This document shows, in pieces, positions 1-10,800 of a stretch of 64,000 bases of DNA. Made by a program: the position numbers and the translations under genes. Positions within the stretch are counted from its first letter, which is position 1. The number at the start of each line of letters is the position of its first letter. This DNA is from Bacteroidaceae bacterium (GTDB lineage Bacteria > Bacteroidota > Bacteroidia > Bacteroidales > Bacteroidaceae): assembly GCA_016286165.1 (NCBI GenBank), contig JAEESE010000017.1, positions 1 through 64,000 of the forward strand. The letters are read 5' to 3'. The notes below the pieces were generated by a model. The model saw nothing but the letters and a program-made list of their open reading frames with translations, was not told where the DNA came from and did not search any database.

Positions 1-204
1 GTTCTGGCTCCCCTCATCAGGCACGGATGGCCCAAGGGCAATCCTCTAAAGGCCTTCTTCACCCCTGCCTAAAATCCTACGCCCCTCTGGGGCTTTGTGC
101 CAACTGCTATATTACGCCCAAAAACAACTCCCCCAAAAACAACAACTTCCAAGCAAGCTAATTCGCGAAAGTTAAAACTACTAACTAAAGCCCACAGACA
201 CAAA
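1..204 (+). other. left edge: tail of an upstream gene and leader
   Basis: This stretch probably holds the last codons of an upstream gene followed by a leader. Two forward frames are open from the window edge, one ending at 47-49 and the other at 70-72. I cannot tell which is real or recognise the product. A small hairpin (81-93) follows. A GTG at 97 is in frame with the GH97 gene, but the 36 residues it would add are low-complexity and precede a clear signal peptide, so I read this as untranslated. Confidence 0.4.
81..97 (+). terminator. possible weak terminator or attenuator hairpin
   Basis: GCCCC, a three-base loop, GGGGC and then TTT. The stem is only 5 bp and the T-run short, so it may merely attenuate read-through from upstream genes of the xylan locus. 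Confidence 0.3.
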
Positions 205-2046
205 ATGAGGCACTCGTTATTAATTCTTTTAATCTATTTCATCGTCAGTATTCCAGCGACAGCCCGCCCCTCTCGGGCATCTTCACCCGACGGGCGGCTT
301 GTCCTGGAGATGACGGACGGCAAACTAAGCCTCAGCTACGGAGGGCAACCTGTGCTGTCGCTGCCATCGGTAGGTGTTACCACAACAACCCGTGGCCACG
401 ACCTTCGTTTCACCCGCATGAAATCAGCCGGGACTATCCGCGTAGATTATCAGATGCTTGCCGGCAAGCGTCTGCATTGCTTGAACCAAGGTCGCGAATA
501 TGTATACACCTACAAGGACGGAGCCGGAAAGCCCTTGCGCCTGGTAGTACGCCTGTTCAACGACGGCATGGCATTCCGCTATGAATTGAGCGACCTGCGC
601 GATGAACGTCTCGTAGGCGAGCAGACCACTTACCGCATCGCCGAAGGTACACGCCGCTGGATGATGAGGTGGACCGATGGCTACGAAGGCTTCTTCCCAC
701 TCTCCACCACTGGCGAGGCAAGAAACAGGCATTGGGGCTATCCGGCACTCATCGAGCCGGCCGATGGCGTGTTCGCGCTCATCTCTGAATCCAATATCGA
801 ACGCCGTCAGAGCGCCTCTTCACTGAAGAATGAAGGCGCGGTAACAGACTATGTGGTCTTCCCCGACAAGAATGAAGTAGCATTGTCAGGCGAATGGCAC
901 ACGCCCTGGCGCGTTGTCATTGTAGGCTCACTGGCCGATATCGTACAATCAACGCTTGTCACCGATCTGGCAGAACCTACGCAACTCACCGACACCTCAT
1001 GGATTCACCCAGGTGTCGTGTCATGGGTCTATTGGGCCTACAACCATGGCAGCAACGACTACACTATCATTCAGAAATATGTAGACCTGGCAGTGGCATT
1101 GCATCTTCCCTACGTGCTCATTGATGCCGAGTGGGACGAGATGAAAGACGGGAAAACCATTGAAGACGCCGTAGCTTATGCCCGCCAGAAAGGTGTCCGT
1201 CCGATGATATGGTACAACTCCAGCGTAGGTTGGATAAACGGCGCTCCAGGCCCTAAGTTCCGTCTCAACAAGCCTGAAGACCGTGAGCGTGAGTTCGCTT
1301 GGTGCGAACGCATCGGTGTCGCCGGTGTGAAAGTAGACTTCTTCTCTGGCGACAACCAAATGAATATGGACTACTGTCTTGACCTGATTCAAAGTGCAGC
1401 CCGTCACCACCTGCTCATCAACTTCCATGGCGCAACCATCCCACGTGGCTGGCAACGCTCATATCCCAACCTCCTTACCACCGAGGGTGTCTATGGTGCC
1501 GAGTGGTACAACAACGTGCCGACGTTCACCAACCGCGCAGCAGTGCACAACGCCACTTTGCCCTTTACCCGTAACGTGATAGGCCCGATGGACTACACGC
1601 CTTGCGCGTTCTCAGACTCACAACACCCACATATCACAAGCCATGCCCATGAACTGGCTCTCACGGTGCTCTTCGAGAGTGGGCTCCAGCATTTGGCCGA
1701 TCGCCCGGAGAGTTTCCTTGCGCAGCCACAAGCTGTGCAGCAATTCCTCTCGCAGCTGCCTGTCGCCTGGGATGAAACCCGCCTCGTGAGCGGCTATCCC
1801 GGCGAATATGCCATCATAGCACGCCGCAGTGGCCAGACTTGGTACGTGGCAGGAATCAACGGTCGTGATGAAGCAAGGCAGTTCGACCTTACAGCCCTTT
1901 CTTCAATTGTCACCGGCGCAAATGACGTCAGCTGTTTCCTCGATGGCAAAGAGGAGCGCTCCTGGCAGTTGAATAAATCTGCGACCCTGCCTACCAGCAT
2001 TCATTGCCTGCCGCGCGGCGGTTTCGTACTCGTCATTAATCACTAA
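205..2046 (+). CDS. GH97 glycoside hydrolase, retaining type (candidate alpha-galactosidase)
   Basis: A secreted or periplasmic family 97 enzyme of 613 residues with a signal peptide (MRHSLLILLIYF, then a cleavage-like SIPATA). The N-terminal half is the beta-sandwich and the middle is the barrel. The GVKVDFF motif near residue 377 carries the Asp that serves as nucleophile in retaining GH97 members; inverting SusB-type members have Gly there. TTEGVYGAEW near residue 426 supplies a likely acid/base Glu. That pattern points to alpha-galactosidase-like rather than SusB alpha-glucosidase activity, but substrate is inference. It is the first complete gene of the xylan locus, 16 bp before a GH43 gene. 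The start was set at the ATG before the signal peptide, not the upstream GTG. Confidence 0.85.
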   Translation: MRHSLLILLIYFIVSIPATARPSRASSPDGRLVLEMTDGKLSLSYGGQPVLSLPSVGVTTTTRGHDLRFTRMKSAGTIRVDYQMLAGKRLHCLNQGREYVYTYKDGAGKPLRLVVRLFNDGMAFRYELSDLRDERLVGEQTTYRIAEGTRRWMMRWTDGYEGFFPLSTTGEARNRHWGYPALIEPADGVFALISESNIERRQSASSLKNEGAVTDYVVFPDKNEVALSGEWHTPWRVVIVGSLADIVQSTLVTDLAEPTQLTDTSWIHPGVVSWVYWAYNHGSNDYTIIQKYVDLAVALHLPYVLIDAEWDEMKDGKTIEDAVAYARQKGVRPMIWYNSSVGWINGAPGPKFRLNKPEDREREFAWCERIGVAGVKVDFFSGDNQMNMDYCLDLIQSAARHHLLINFHGATIPRGWQRSYPNLLTTEGVYGAEWYNNVPTFTNRAAVHNATLPFTRNVIGPMDYTPCAFSDSQHPHITSHAHELALTVLFESGLQHLADRPESFLAQPQAVQQFLSQLPVAWDETRLVSGYPGEYAIIARRSGQTWYVAGINGRDEARQFDLTALSSIVTGANDVSCFLDGKEERSWQLNKSATLPTSIHCLPRGGFVLVINH

Positions 2047-2062
2047 ATACCACCACCGTCCT

Positions 2063-3643
2063 ATGAAAACAAAATTGTTCTTTCTTTCATTGTTGATGAC
2101 TATCGGTGCATACGCACAACCGATTTCAAATCCTATGCTTTGGGCCGACGTGCCTGACCCTGATGTCATTCGAGTAGGTGATACTTTCTATTTGGTAAGC
2201 ACAACGATGCATTTAATGCCCGGCGCACCGATAATGGCCTCCAAGGACCTGAAAAACTGGGAAACCGTAGGCTACGTTTTCGACCGCTTGACGGATTCCC
2301 CGAAATACGACCTCCAAGAGGGCACTGTTTATGGCCGCGGCCAATGGGCTACTTCGCTGAAATACCACGATGGTAAGTTCTGGGCCCTTTTCGCTCCTAA
2401 CGAAGGAGGTCCGATGGCCGACACTTATATCTGCACAGCTCCAAAAGCTGAGGGGCCGTGGACTATTCATTCACGTCTCCGCCATTTTCACGATGCCACT
2501 TTATTCTTTGACGACGACGGCACACCTTATGTGTTCTTCGGCACTGGCGAAATGTGCCAATTGTCGCGCGACCTGAAGAGCGTAGTGGAAGGCAGCTACC
2601 GCCACTACTTCGAGCGCGAGGAAGATGAGCGCGGTCTGCTCGAGGGCACTCGCGTTATCAAACACAACGGCACTTACTACGCATTGCTTATCTCGCATGT
2701 CTATGCTCCCGGCCGTCATCGCCGCGAAGTCTGCTATCGCACCAAGGACCTCAATGCCAAATGGGAAAAGAACGTCATCTTGGAGAGCGACTTCGGAGGC
2801 TTCTCATACTTGGCTCAAGGTACGATTGTTGACACCGAGGAAGGCGACTGGTACGGCATTATGTTCCAAGACCGCGGCGGTGTTGGGCGTGTTCTTACAC
2901 TCTCTCCCGTACGGTGGATTGACGGCTGGCCTATGCTTGGCGACGAAAACGGTAAAGTGCCCGACACTATGCGCCCCTATAAGAGTGGGCAGCCCGAGAA
3001 GTCGATTATCTGCAGCGACGATTTCTCGGCAACGAAGTTAGGGCTGCATTGGCAGTGGAATCATAACCCCATTGATGATGCATGGTCGCTGACTGAACGT
3101 CCGGGCTGGCTGCGCCTGAAGACCAACCGTGTCGTCGAGAACCTTTATCTGGCTCCGAACACGCTGACACAGCGCATGGGAGGACCTCAGTGCAGCGGAT
3201 TTGTAGTTCTTGACGTGTCTCATCTTAAGGATGGCGACTGCGCAGGACTTGCAGCCTTCAACAGTGACTCTGGCGTGCTCACTATCAAGAAGGACGGTAA
3301 GCGTCTCTCTCTGACCATGAGCGAACAGAAGGTAAAACTCAACAACCGCTCTAAAGCTGTAGAAAACGTTGAAGAGCGAGGCATTGAAGCCATAGACCTC
3401 AAGAATCCGAAGCTCATTTACCTACGCTTAGACGGCGATTTCCGTCCCGGACAACATGACGTGGCCAACTTCTACTACAGCCTTGACGGCCAGCAGTGGA
3501 CGGCAATCGGCACGAAGAACTACCGCATGAACTTTGACTGGCAACGCTTCTTCATGGGCACTAAGTTCGGCATCTTCTGCTACGCCACCAAGAAGGCCGG
3601 GGGCTACGTAGACGTAGATGAGTTTGTTTACGAGACCAAGTAA
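2063..3643 (+). CDS. GH43 beta-xylosidase/arabinofuranosidase with C-terminal beta-sandwich
   Basis: A secreted family 43 enzyme of 526 residues with signal peptide MKTKLFFLSLLMTIGAYA. The five-bladed propeller is shown by VPDPDVI near residue 32 (base Asp), FHDATLFFDDDG near 142 (pKa-tuning Asp) and LLEGTRV near 192 (acid Glu). From about residue 320 (CSDDFSATKLGLHWQW) there is the concanavalin-like domain common in GH43 beta-xylosidases. This architecture usually removes xylose or arabinose from xylo-oligosaccharides; which one cannot be read from sequence. It is tightly packed between the GH97 and esterase genes (gaps 16 and 17 bp), consistent with one transcript. Confidence 0.88.
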   Translation: MKTKLFFLSLLMTIGAYAQPISNPMLWADVPDPDVIRVGDTFYLVSTTMHLMPGAPIMASKDLKNWETVGYVFDRLTDSPKYDLQEGTVYGRGQWATSLKYHDGKFWALFAPNEGGPMADTYICTAPKAEGPWTIHSRLRHFHDATLFFDDDGTPYVFFGTGEMCQLSRDLKSVVEGSYRHYFEREEDERGLLEGTRVIKHNGTYYALLISHVYAPGRHRREVCYRTKDLNAKWEKNVILESDFGGFSYLAQGTIVDTEEGDWYGIMFQDRGGVGRVLTLSPVRWIDGWPMLGDENGKVPDTMRPYKSGQPEKSIICSDDFSATKLGLHWQWNHNPIDDAWSLTERPGWLRLKTNRVVENLYLAPNTLTQRMGGPQCSGFVVLDVSHLKDGDCAGLAAFNSDSGVLTIKKDGKRLSLTMSEQKVKLNNRSKAVENVEERGIEAIDLKNPKLIYLRLDGDFRPGQHDVANFYYSLDGQQWTAIGTKNYRMNFDWQRFFMGTKFGIFCYATKKAGGYVDVDEFVYETK

Positions 3644-3660
3644 TATGAAGTCCTTCATTT

Positions 3661-5577
3661 ATGAAGCGAATAAGATTCTTCATATACATATTATTCATTA
3701 TTAGCTTTGGCTTCACCGCCACAGCCCAATCACTACGCCTGCCTGCACTGCTGTCCGATGGTGCAGTGCTTCAACGCGGCCGTCCTCTACCTCTTCATGG
3801 TTGGGCTGAGGCCGGTGCTGATGTCATTGTACATCTGGGGCGTAAGAGTTTCAAGACCACAGCAGCCCCCTCCGGACGATGGCAGGTTACACTGCCCGCG
3901 CAGAAGGCCGGCGGTCCTTTGACACTTACCGTTGAAAGCGGTTCCGAACGTATAGAGGTTAAAGATGTATGGATGGGCGACGTCTGGATGGTCAGCGGCC
4001 AGTCAAACATTGATATCCACATAGAGCGTGTATATCCTCAGTATGCAGCCGAAATCGAACGCGACAGCACCACGCGTGTTCGTTTGTTCAAGGTCGACAA
4101 CACTACCGCTTTTGTCGGAGAAGCCGACGATGTGCACAGCCGTGACCGTTGGCAAACCCTCAGCAAGGCTCATGCCTGGCATTTCTCCGCTCTCGGTTAT
4201 TTCCTTGGCAAACAGCTTGCTGCAGAAACTGGAGTAGTGCAAGGAATAATACAAAGCAGTTGGGGTGGAACGCCCATAGAGGCTTGGTTGCCCCTGGATT
4301 CTGTTGAGGCAATCCTTCCGATGATGGCAGCAGAGACGCGTTATTTTTCTGACGATGAACTCAACAGACGTGCAGCAGCAGCAAATGCCCGCGCAGCCCA
4401 ACGCTGGTCTGCGATGCTCGACGAGAATGACCCCGGCATGCACGAAGGCTGGAACTCTCTTGATTTCAACGATAGCGAATGGCACCAAGCCAACCAGTTC
4501 GCGTTGCCTCTTGCCAGTACCAACCTGAGCGGCTCTTACTGGGCACGCCACCACATCACGATAGACAAGTCCCATGCCGGCCAGGCTGCAAAGCTATTCG
4601 TAGGCACTCTCGTCGATGCCGATTACACGTATATGAACGGGCGCCTTGTGGGACACACGGGTTATCAATACCCGCCACGCCGTTACCAAGTGCCGGCAGG
4701 AGTGCTGCGCGAAGGCGACAACGTACTCACCGTGCGCTTCGTTTGCCATGGTCTGAATCCTAAGTTCATATCAGAAAAACCCTATTATCTGGAGTTTGCC
4801 GACGGCGTACGCGTGCCGATAGGCGAAACGTGGCGCGTACACGAAGGAGCCTGCATGCCGCCACAGCCTTCGATGCCAGCTGGCAACCAGTACAATGCCA
4901 GCGTACTATGGAATGCTATGCTGGCACCCCTGGGCCCGCTTGCCCTGTCCGGTGTAGTATGGTATCAAGGCGAGAGCAATATTGACCGAGCCGAGATTTA
5001 CGAGCGCGAGCTCGGGGCTTTGATGCGTTCATGGCGTCAACGTCTCGAACAGCCGGAGCTACCGTTTGCCATAGTGCAACTCGCAGGCTTTATGGCACCG
5101 AGCGCCGAACCTCAGGAAAGCAGTTGGCCTCGCCTGCGCGAGAGCCAGCGTCGTGCAGCCGTCGCCGATGCTCATGCTGCCATAGTACCAGCCCACGATC
5201 TTGGCGAGGCCAATGATATACATCCCCTGCGCAAGAAAGAGGTTGCCGAACGCGCCGTTCTAATCTTCAAATATCTGACCGGCAAGAAGGGTGCAGCGCA
5301 GCCTTTCCCCTCCATCACAAACGTAAGCTCAAAAGGCGAAGGCATAGAGATAACCTTTGACCAGCCTCTGCGCGAAGGGCCTGTTGTCGGGTTTGAAGTG
5401 GCTGATGCCACTGGCCGCTTTGCTAATACCGCAGCCACTGCCACGGGCTCAAAAGTCTTGCTCCACGCCAAAGGTCAGCGCGTACGCTATGCTTGGAAGG
5501 ACAACCCCGTTGAGGCCGATTGCTCAGCAAAAGACACCAATAACCCCGCCCTGCCTTTCGAGGCAGAAGTTAAATAA
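3661..5577 (+). CDS. SGNH carbohydrate acetylesterase (sialate O-acetylesterase-like)
   Basis: A secreted esterase of 638 residues. GQSN near residue 114 gives the nucleophilic Ser block, WGGTPIEAW near 200 and YQGESN near 435 are further SGNH family blocks, and DIHPLRKK near 519 gives the Asp/His pair. A galactose-binding-like jelly roll (about residues 255-400) is inserted in the catalytic domain, as in the sialate O-acetylesterase family. Members in xylan loci act as acetylxylan esterases, which is my inference here because every neighbour is xylan-directed. Signal peptide: MKRIRFFIYILFIISFGFTA. The gene follows GH43 by 17 bp and precedes GH10-CE1 by 35 bp. Confidence 0.8.
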   Translation: MKRIRFFIYILFIISFGFTATAQSLRLPALLSDGAVLQRGRPLPLHGWAEAGADVIVHLGRKSFKTTAAPSGRWQVTLPAQKAGGPLTLTVESGSERIEVKDVWMGDVWMVSGQSNIDIHIERVYPQYAAEIERDSTTRVRLFKVDNTTAFVGEADDVHSRDRWQTLSKAHAWHFSALGYFLGKQLAAETGVVQGIIQSSWGGTPIEAWLPLDSVEAILPMMAAETRYFSDDELNRRAAAANARAAQRWSAMLDENDPGMHEGWNSLDFNDSEWHQANQFALPLASTNLSGSYWARHHITIDKSHAGQAAKLFVGTLVDADYTYMNGRLVGHTGYQYPPRRYQVPAGVLREGDNVLTVRFVCHGLNPKFISEKPYYLEFADGVRVPIGETWRVHEGACMPPQPSMPAGNQYNASVLWNAMLAPLGPLALSGVVWYQGESNIDRAEIYERELGALMRSWRQRLEQPELPFAIVQLAGFMAPSAEPQESSWPRLRESQRRAAVADAHAAIVPAHDLGEANDIHPLRKKEVAERAVLIFKYLTGKKGAAQPFPSITNVSSKGEGIEITFDQPLREGPVVGFEVADATGRFANTAATATGSKVLLHAKGQRVRYAWKDNPVEADCSAKDTNNPALPFEAEVK

Positions 5578-5612
5578 CACATTCCCTCAACCACAAATAA
5601 AACCAAACAACT

Positions 5613-7841
5613 ATGAAACGACTCATCAGTCTCATGATGCTTGCATCCTGCATCTTCCCTGCCGTGAATGCACAGGGCCTTAAGGATGCCTACAAAGAGT
5701 ATTTCACCATTGGCGTAGCTGTGAACCAGCGCAACGTCACTAACCCCGAACAGCAGGCACTCATTGCCCGCGAGTTCAACAGCGTAACGGCTGAGAATGA
5801 CATGAAGCCGCAGCCCACGGAGCCGCGACAGGGTCAGTTCGACTTTACGCGTGCCGACCGTATCGCCAACTTCTGCCGTCAGCACGGCATCAAGATGCGT
5901 GGCCACTGTCTGATGTGGCATTCACAGATTGGCGAATGGATCTACAAGGACGAGCAGGGTAACCTGCTGCCCAAGGAAGAGTTCTTCAAGCGTATGCGCG
6001 AACATATCCACACCGTCGTCAGCCGCTACAAGGATGTCGTCTACGCTTGGGACGTGGTCAACGAAGCCATGACCGACGACCGCAACGCCACCGACCCCTA
6101 TCGCCAGTCGCAGCTCTACCAGATTGCCGGCGACGAGTTCATCGCCCAGGCGTTCCGCTTTGCCCGCGAAGCAGACCCCAATGTGTTGCTGTTCTACAAC
6201 GACTACAACGAAACAGACCCTGTGAAGAGTAAGCGCATCTTCGAGATGGTGAAGAAGATGAAAGCCAACGGAGTGCCCATCGACGGCATCGGCATGCAAG
6301 GCCACTACAATATCTACGGTCCTAAGGAGGACGAGATCGACGCCGCCATCACGCTCTACAAGCAGGTGGTTAAGCACATTCATATGACGGAGCTCGACGT
6401 GCGCGCCAACGAAGAGATGGGCGGTGCCCTGCAGTTCAGTCAGGAGGGCATGGCAGTGAGTGATTCCCTGAAGCAGCACCTTGCCGACCAGTATGCCCGT
6501 ATCTTCCGCGTTCTGCGCAAGCACAAGGACGTCATCGACAACGTGACGTTCTGGAACCTCTCCGACCGCGATTCATGGCTTGGTGCACGCAACTATCCCC
6601 TGCCCTTCGATTCCGAATATCAGCCCAAGATGGCTTACGACTACATCAAGAATATGCGCAATCCCGAATGGCAGCTGCCGCAGCGTCCTCCCCGTCAGCC
6701 ACGCCCGCAGGGACAGCAGAACCAGCAGAATCAGCGCCGTCGCGGACAACGTGGTCAGCAACAGCAGCGCGCGCCGTTCAATGCCGCCCTTGCCTTCCCC
6801 GAGAAAGCCGATGTGAAGGAGGACTTCAAGCCCTGCGCCACGAATCTTGCCCGTCAGGACTATCCCCAGGTCAACTCACAGGGTTACGTGCGTTTCCGCG
6901 TTGAGCTGCCCGAAGCCAAGTCGGTGGTCAGCACCATAGGCGGAGGCGGCGGCACACCGCTGCACCAGTGCTACGACGGCTCATGGGTTGGACAGACCCA
7001 GAAACCCGAGGACGAGGGCTTCCACTACTATCATCTCACTGTCGACGGCGGCTTGGTAACTGACCCCGGCACGCATATCTATGCCGGTGGCGCACGCTAC
7101 GAGAGCGGTATCGAAGTACCAGCCCACGACCAGGATTTCTACGCCATCAAGAATATTCCGCATGGCAACATGAGCGAAGTGCTGTTCTGGAGCGAGAGCA
7201 CAAAGCAGATGCGCCGTGCCTTCGTATATACACCGCCCACCTATGGCAAGGACAAGAAAAAATATCCTGTGCTCTACCTGCAGCATGGCTGGGGTGAGGA
7301 CGAGACTTCATGGAGCCGTCAGGGGTGCGCCGGCATCATCATGGACAACCTGCTTGCCGAAGGCAAATGCGTGCCGTTCATCGTCGTGATGACCTATGGC
7401 ATGACCAACGAAGTACGTTTCGGCGGTCTCGGCGATTTCACGGCCAAGGATTTCGAAACAGTGCTGGTTGATGAGCTGGTGCCTTTCATCGACAACAATT
7501 TCCGCACCATCGCCAAGAAGGGCTCTCGTGCCATGGCAGGCCTTTCGATGGGTGGCATGGAAACAAAGACCATTACCCTGCGCCGCCCCGAGGTGTTCGG
7601 CTACTATGGTCTGTTCAGCGGCGGCACCTACGCCCCCGAGGATATCAAGGACAAGAACCAGGTGAAGCTCATATTCGAGAGCTGCGGCAGCAAGGAGAAT
7701 CCCGATGGCATTAACAGCTCCGTATCTGCCCTGAAAGCAGCCGGCTACAACGCCGTAGGCTATGTCTCTAACGGCACAGCCCACGAGTTCCTCACCTGGC
7801 GCCGCAGCCTCTATCAGATGGCGCAGCTTTTGTTCAAATAA
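5613..7841 (+). CDS. GH10 xylanase - CE1 feruloyl esterase fusion
   Basis: A bifunctional secreted enzyme of 742 residues. The GH10 endo-1,4-beta-xylanase (about 25-350) has WDVVNEAM near residue 148 (acid/base Glu) and TELDV near 258 (nucleophile Glu), plus the MWHSQ and FWNLSDRDSWL motifs. A linker (about 355-392) is made almost only of Pro, Gln, Arg, Asn and Gly. A CBM48-like sandwich (about 420-520) leads into a CE1 esterase with YLQHGWGED, nucleophile GLSMGGM near 641 and a C-terminal His in AHEFLTW near 725. The architecture matches the Prevotella Xyn10D-Fae1A type, which cuts xylan and frees ferulate. The Q/R-rich linker is unusually basic. Confidence 0.93.
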   Translation: MKRLISLMMLASCIFPAVNAQGLKDAYKEYFTIGVAVNQRNVTNPEQQALIAREFNSVTAENDMKPQPTEPRQGQFDFTRADRIANFCRQHGIKMRGHCLMWHSQIGEWIYKDEQGNLLPKEEFFKRMREHIHTVVSRYKDVVYAWDVVNEAMTDDRNATDPYRQSQLYQIAGDEFIAQAFRFAREADPNVLLFYNDYNETDPVKSKRIFEMVKKMKANGVPIDGIGMQGHYNIYGPKEDEIDAAITLYKQVVKHIHMTELDVRANEEMGGALQFSQEGMAVSDSLKQHLADQYARIFRVLRKHKDVIDNVTFWNLSDRDSWLGARNYPLPFDSEYQPKMAYDYIKNMRNPEWQLPQRPPRQPRPQGQQNQQNQRRRGQRGQQQQRAPFNAALAFPEKADVKEDFKPCATNLARQDYPQVNSQGYVRFRVELPEAKSVVSTIGGGGGTPLHQCYDGSWVGQTQKPEDEGFHYYHLTVDGGLVTDPGTHIYAGGARYESGIEVPAHDQDFYAIKNIPHGNMSEVLFWSESTKQMRRAFVYTPPTYGKDKKKYPVLYLQHGWGEDETSWSRQGCAGIIMDNLLAEGKCVPFIVVMTYGMTNEVRFGGLGDFTAKDFETVLVDELVPFIDNNFRTIAKKGSRAMAGLSMGGMETKTITLRRPEVFGYYGLFSGGTYAPEDIKDKNQVKLIFESCGSKENPDGINSSVSALKAAGYNAVGYVSNGTAHEFLTWRRSLYQMAQLLFK

Positions 7842-7863
7842 TTAATTAATCATCGCAAAAATC

Positions 7864-10800
7864 ATGCACACAACAATTATTAAACGCTCAGTACTCTTCA
7901 TCATCTTCTGCCTGGCATTAACCCTCACCATTTCTGCCCAACAGCGGCGACCCATAGATGCACAGCATCCACTATGGCTCGTGCACGTGGACGTATGGAA
8001 CAAGGCTGATCCACAGAAGATTATCGACCTAATCCCCGACAAGGTGAAGCCGTACGTGTGCATGAACCTCTCACTCTCCTGCCAATACGACAAGGAGAAG
8101 AATGTCTACAAGATGCCACAGAATGCTGTGCGCACCTACAAGTCGTGGGCTTCCGTTTGCCAGCAAAACGGCCTGTGGTTCACATGCCAGCCGGCAAGCG
8201 GAGGCCACACGCACATTCAGGACAACGACCTCGAGACGTTTGAATATTTCTTCAAGCGCTACCCCAACTTCCTCGGTTGGAACTATGCCGAGCAGTTTTG
8301 GGGTTTCGACGAGGCCGGCGACCGCAGCTCCAGCACGCAGACATCGCGCATTGCCCTCTTCGCCAAGCTCGTGGAGATGTCTCATCAATATGGCGGCTTC
8401 CTTACAATATCGTTCTGCGGTAATATCTGGTCACATCTTCTGAACCCAGTAGGCATGATGAAGCGCAACCGCAACCTCCTGAACGCTTGCCGCCAGTATC
8501 CTGAGGCCATCCTGTGGCTATACAAGTACACCACCTCGTCGTGCTTCTACAACAACGAGAGCGTCACTTTCTCGCCCTTCATATCTGGCTTGGCCAAGAA
8601 CTACGGTGTGCGCTATGACAACTGCGGTTGGAACGGCGCTCTCGACGCGCTCCTCGGCAAAGATCATGGAAAGAAATACCCCATTGCCGCCGGCATTGGC
8701 ACCGTAATGGAACAGACAGCCGTCAACGGCGGTGCCGTTTGGGACGGTCCAGAGCTTATCTGGACAGAAGACTTCAAGGAAACAGATAAGACCACGGTCA
8801 GCAATTTCACACGCCGCAACTGGACCACTTACCCTGGTTTCAACAAGGCTTGGCTTGACATGTTCGAGAAGATAATCGACGGCGCCCTCTATATCCCCAC
8901 GCGTGAAGAAGTGGTGGGCAAGACAAAGATTGTAGTGATAAACAACGTCACTTCCGGCAACGACGAGGACAAGTATGCAGCTTGGGGCGACCTCTACGAC
9001 AACCTATACAAGCAGGACGATCCTTTCAACCGCGGCAATGGCCAGTGGATGGATAACTTCTGCTATTTCAAGAAGACTGGCCGCTACGGAGCCATTCCCG
9101 TGGCCATTGAGCTCTATGATGACTTGGCCAAGGCTATTCCTGTGCAAGTCAAAAAGACGGCACGCTCTTCGCGCTGGAGCACTCTCGCCCGCAAGGTAAA
9201 GGATTTCAACGACCAATATCCTGAGGTCTCAACTGGTGACCTCTACGTTAACCGCTACCGCAACCAACTCGTTACCTACACACCCTACACCTATTTAAAC
9301 AAGAAAACCACAGCATCAGCAAAGATTCCGTGTCAATACAACACGTGCGATAGCCTCTACCTTACCTATGGCAAGCTTAGCAGCGGTCTCGTGCGCGAAT
9401 ATGCCGACCATATCGACTTCTATCTCAACAATTTCCGCACCGACACTACCACGCAAGTCGTTGACCAACTGATCATCAAAGGTGCAACAACCGAGCCTTC
9501 GTTCAAACTTACTAAGCGTTTAGGCACGCCCGCTACAGCTACGGCCAACTGGGATGCCGAGAATGCTCTCTACACACTTAGTGTCAAACACATGGGGCCT
9601 GTCGATGTCACCATCAACTGCTCAGGTGCCGGTGAGGAACGCCTTACTGATTTCCTACCAAATGCCGCACTCGAACTGCCCAAGCAGCCTGAGCCTTTCT
9701 TCGGCGAAATCGTCATTGAGGCCGAGGATATGGACTACAAGAGCATTAAGAGCTGCGTGCTCGATCCCTATAATTGGTACCCAGATGTACGTGGTCATGC
9801 CGGCAACGGATTCATGGATATGGGCACCAATACAGCAGGTGCTCTTCGCCACCAACTGAAGCTGCAGCAAGGCGGTGACTATGAGATTGCCATCAGATAC
9901 TCCAACACATCAAAAGCTGCAACCCTCAACGTCAATGTCAATGGCACACGTTCCAACATCACCATCGACAAAGTGCCTATGAACGAATGGCGCAAGGCTG
10001 TTGTCAGTGCCACGCTCAAAGAAGGCAGCAACACACTGACTATAACCAATAACAAGGGTATCAGTATGTACATCGATCAGATCTCCTACATGCCTGCCGG
10101 TGTCGAAGTGGAGAAGTTTGCCATAACCATTCGCGACACTGAGCACGGCTCCGCCACAGCTGACGTAGTCGAAGCAGCTGAAGGCACAGTAGTTCACCTT
10201 ACGGCGGAGCCCGAGGCTGGTTATGCACTCACAGGATGGGTTGTTGAACACGGCAACATCACCATTGCCGACGACAACACCTTTACCATGCCCGACGACA
10301 ACGTCACCATAGCCCCAATCTTTGTCGATATGACGGCTGTTTACATTCTCGACTACACCAACGTCCTCGGCGGCGCCATTCCTGAAGGCTGGCGTGTGGT
10401 ACAAGGCGATAATGATATCCACGAATACCCCAATACTTACGGTGCTGGCGGCGGTTCTCGTGTCATGACAGGCTTCACAGGCTATCAGGGCAAGGGACTT
10501 TACTGGCGTGTGGTAAGCGCCGAATACGGTCGTCAGAGCGCATACAAGCTGCATCTGGTGCCCGGCTCTTACAAACTCACCTTTGCCTGCGCCGCATGGA
10601 AAGGCACCCCGAAGTACCGTGCACGCATTCTCGGAGCTGCAGATGCTATTATAGCCCAATCGCCCGTCTACAGCGCCACGCCCAATGTCAACGGCAACAC
10701 TGCTGCCAACATTACCTCGGCAAAGACATACGAGTTGCCTTTCGAGATTACCACCGAAGGCGACTACGTCATCAGTTTTGTCAACAACGGTACAGGCTTC

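Noticed and set aside
97-204. Extended N terminus of the GH97 protein from GTG
   Set aside because: It would put 36 low-complexity residues before a normal signal peptide.
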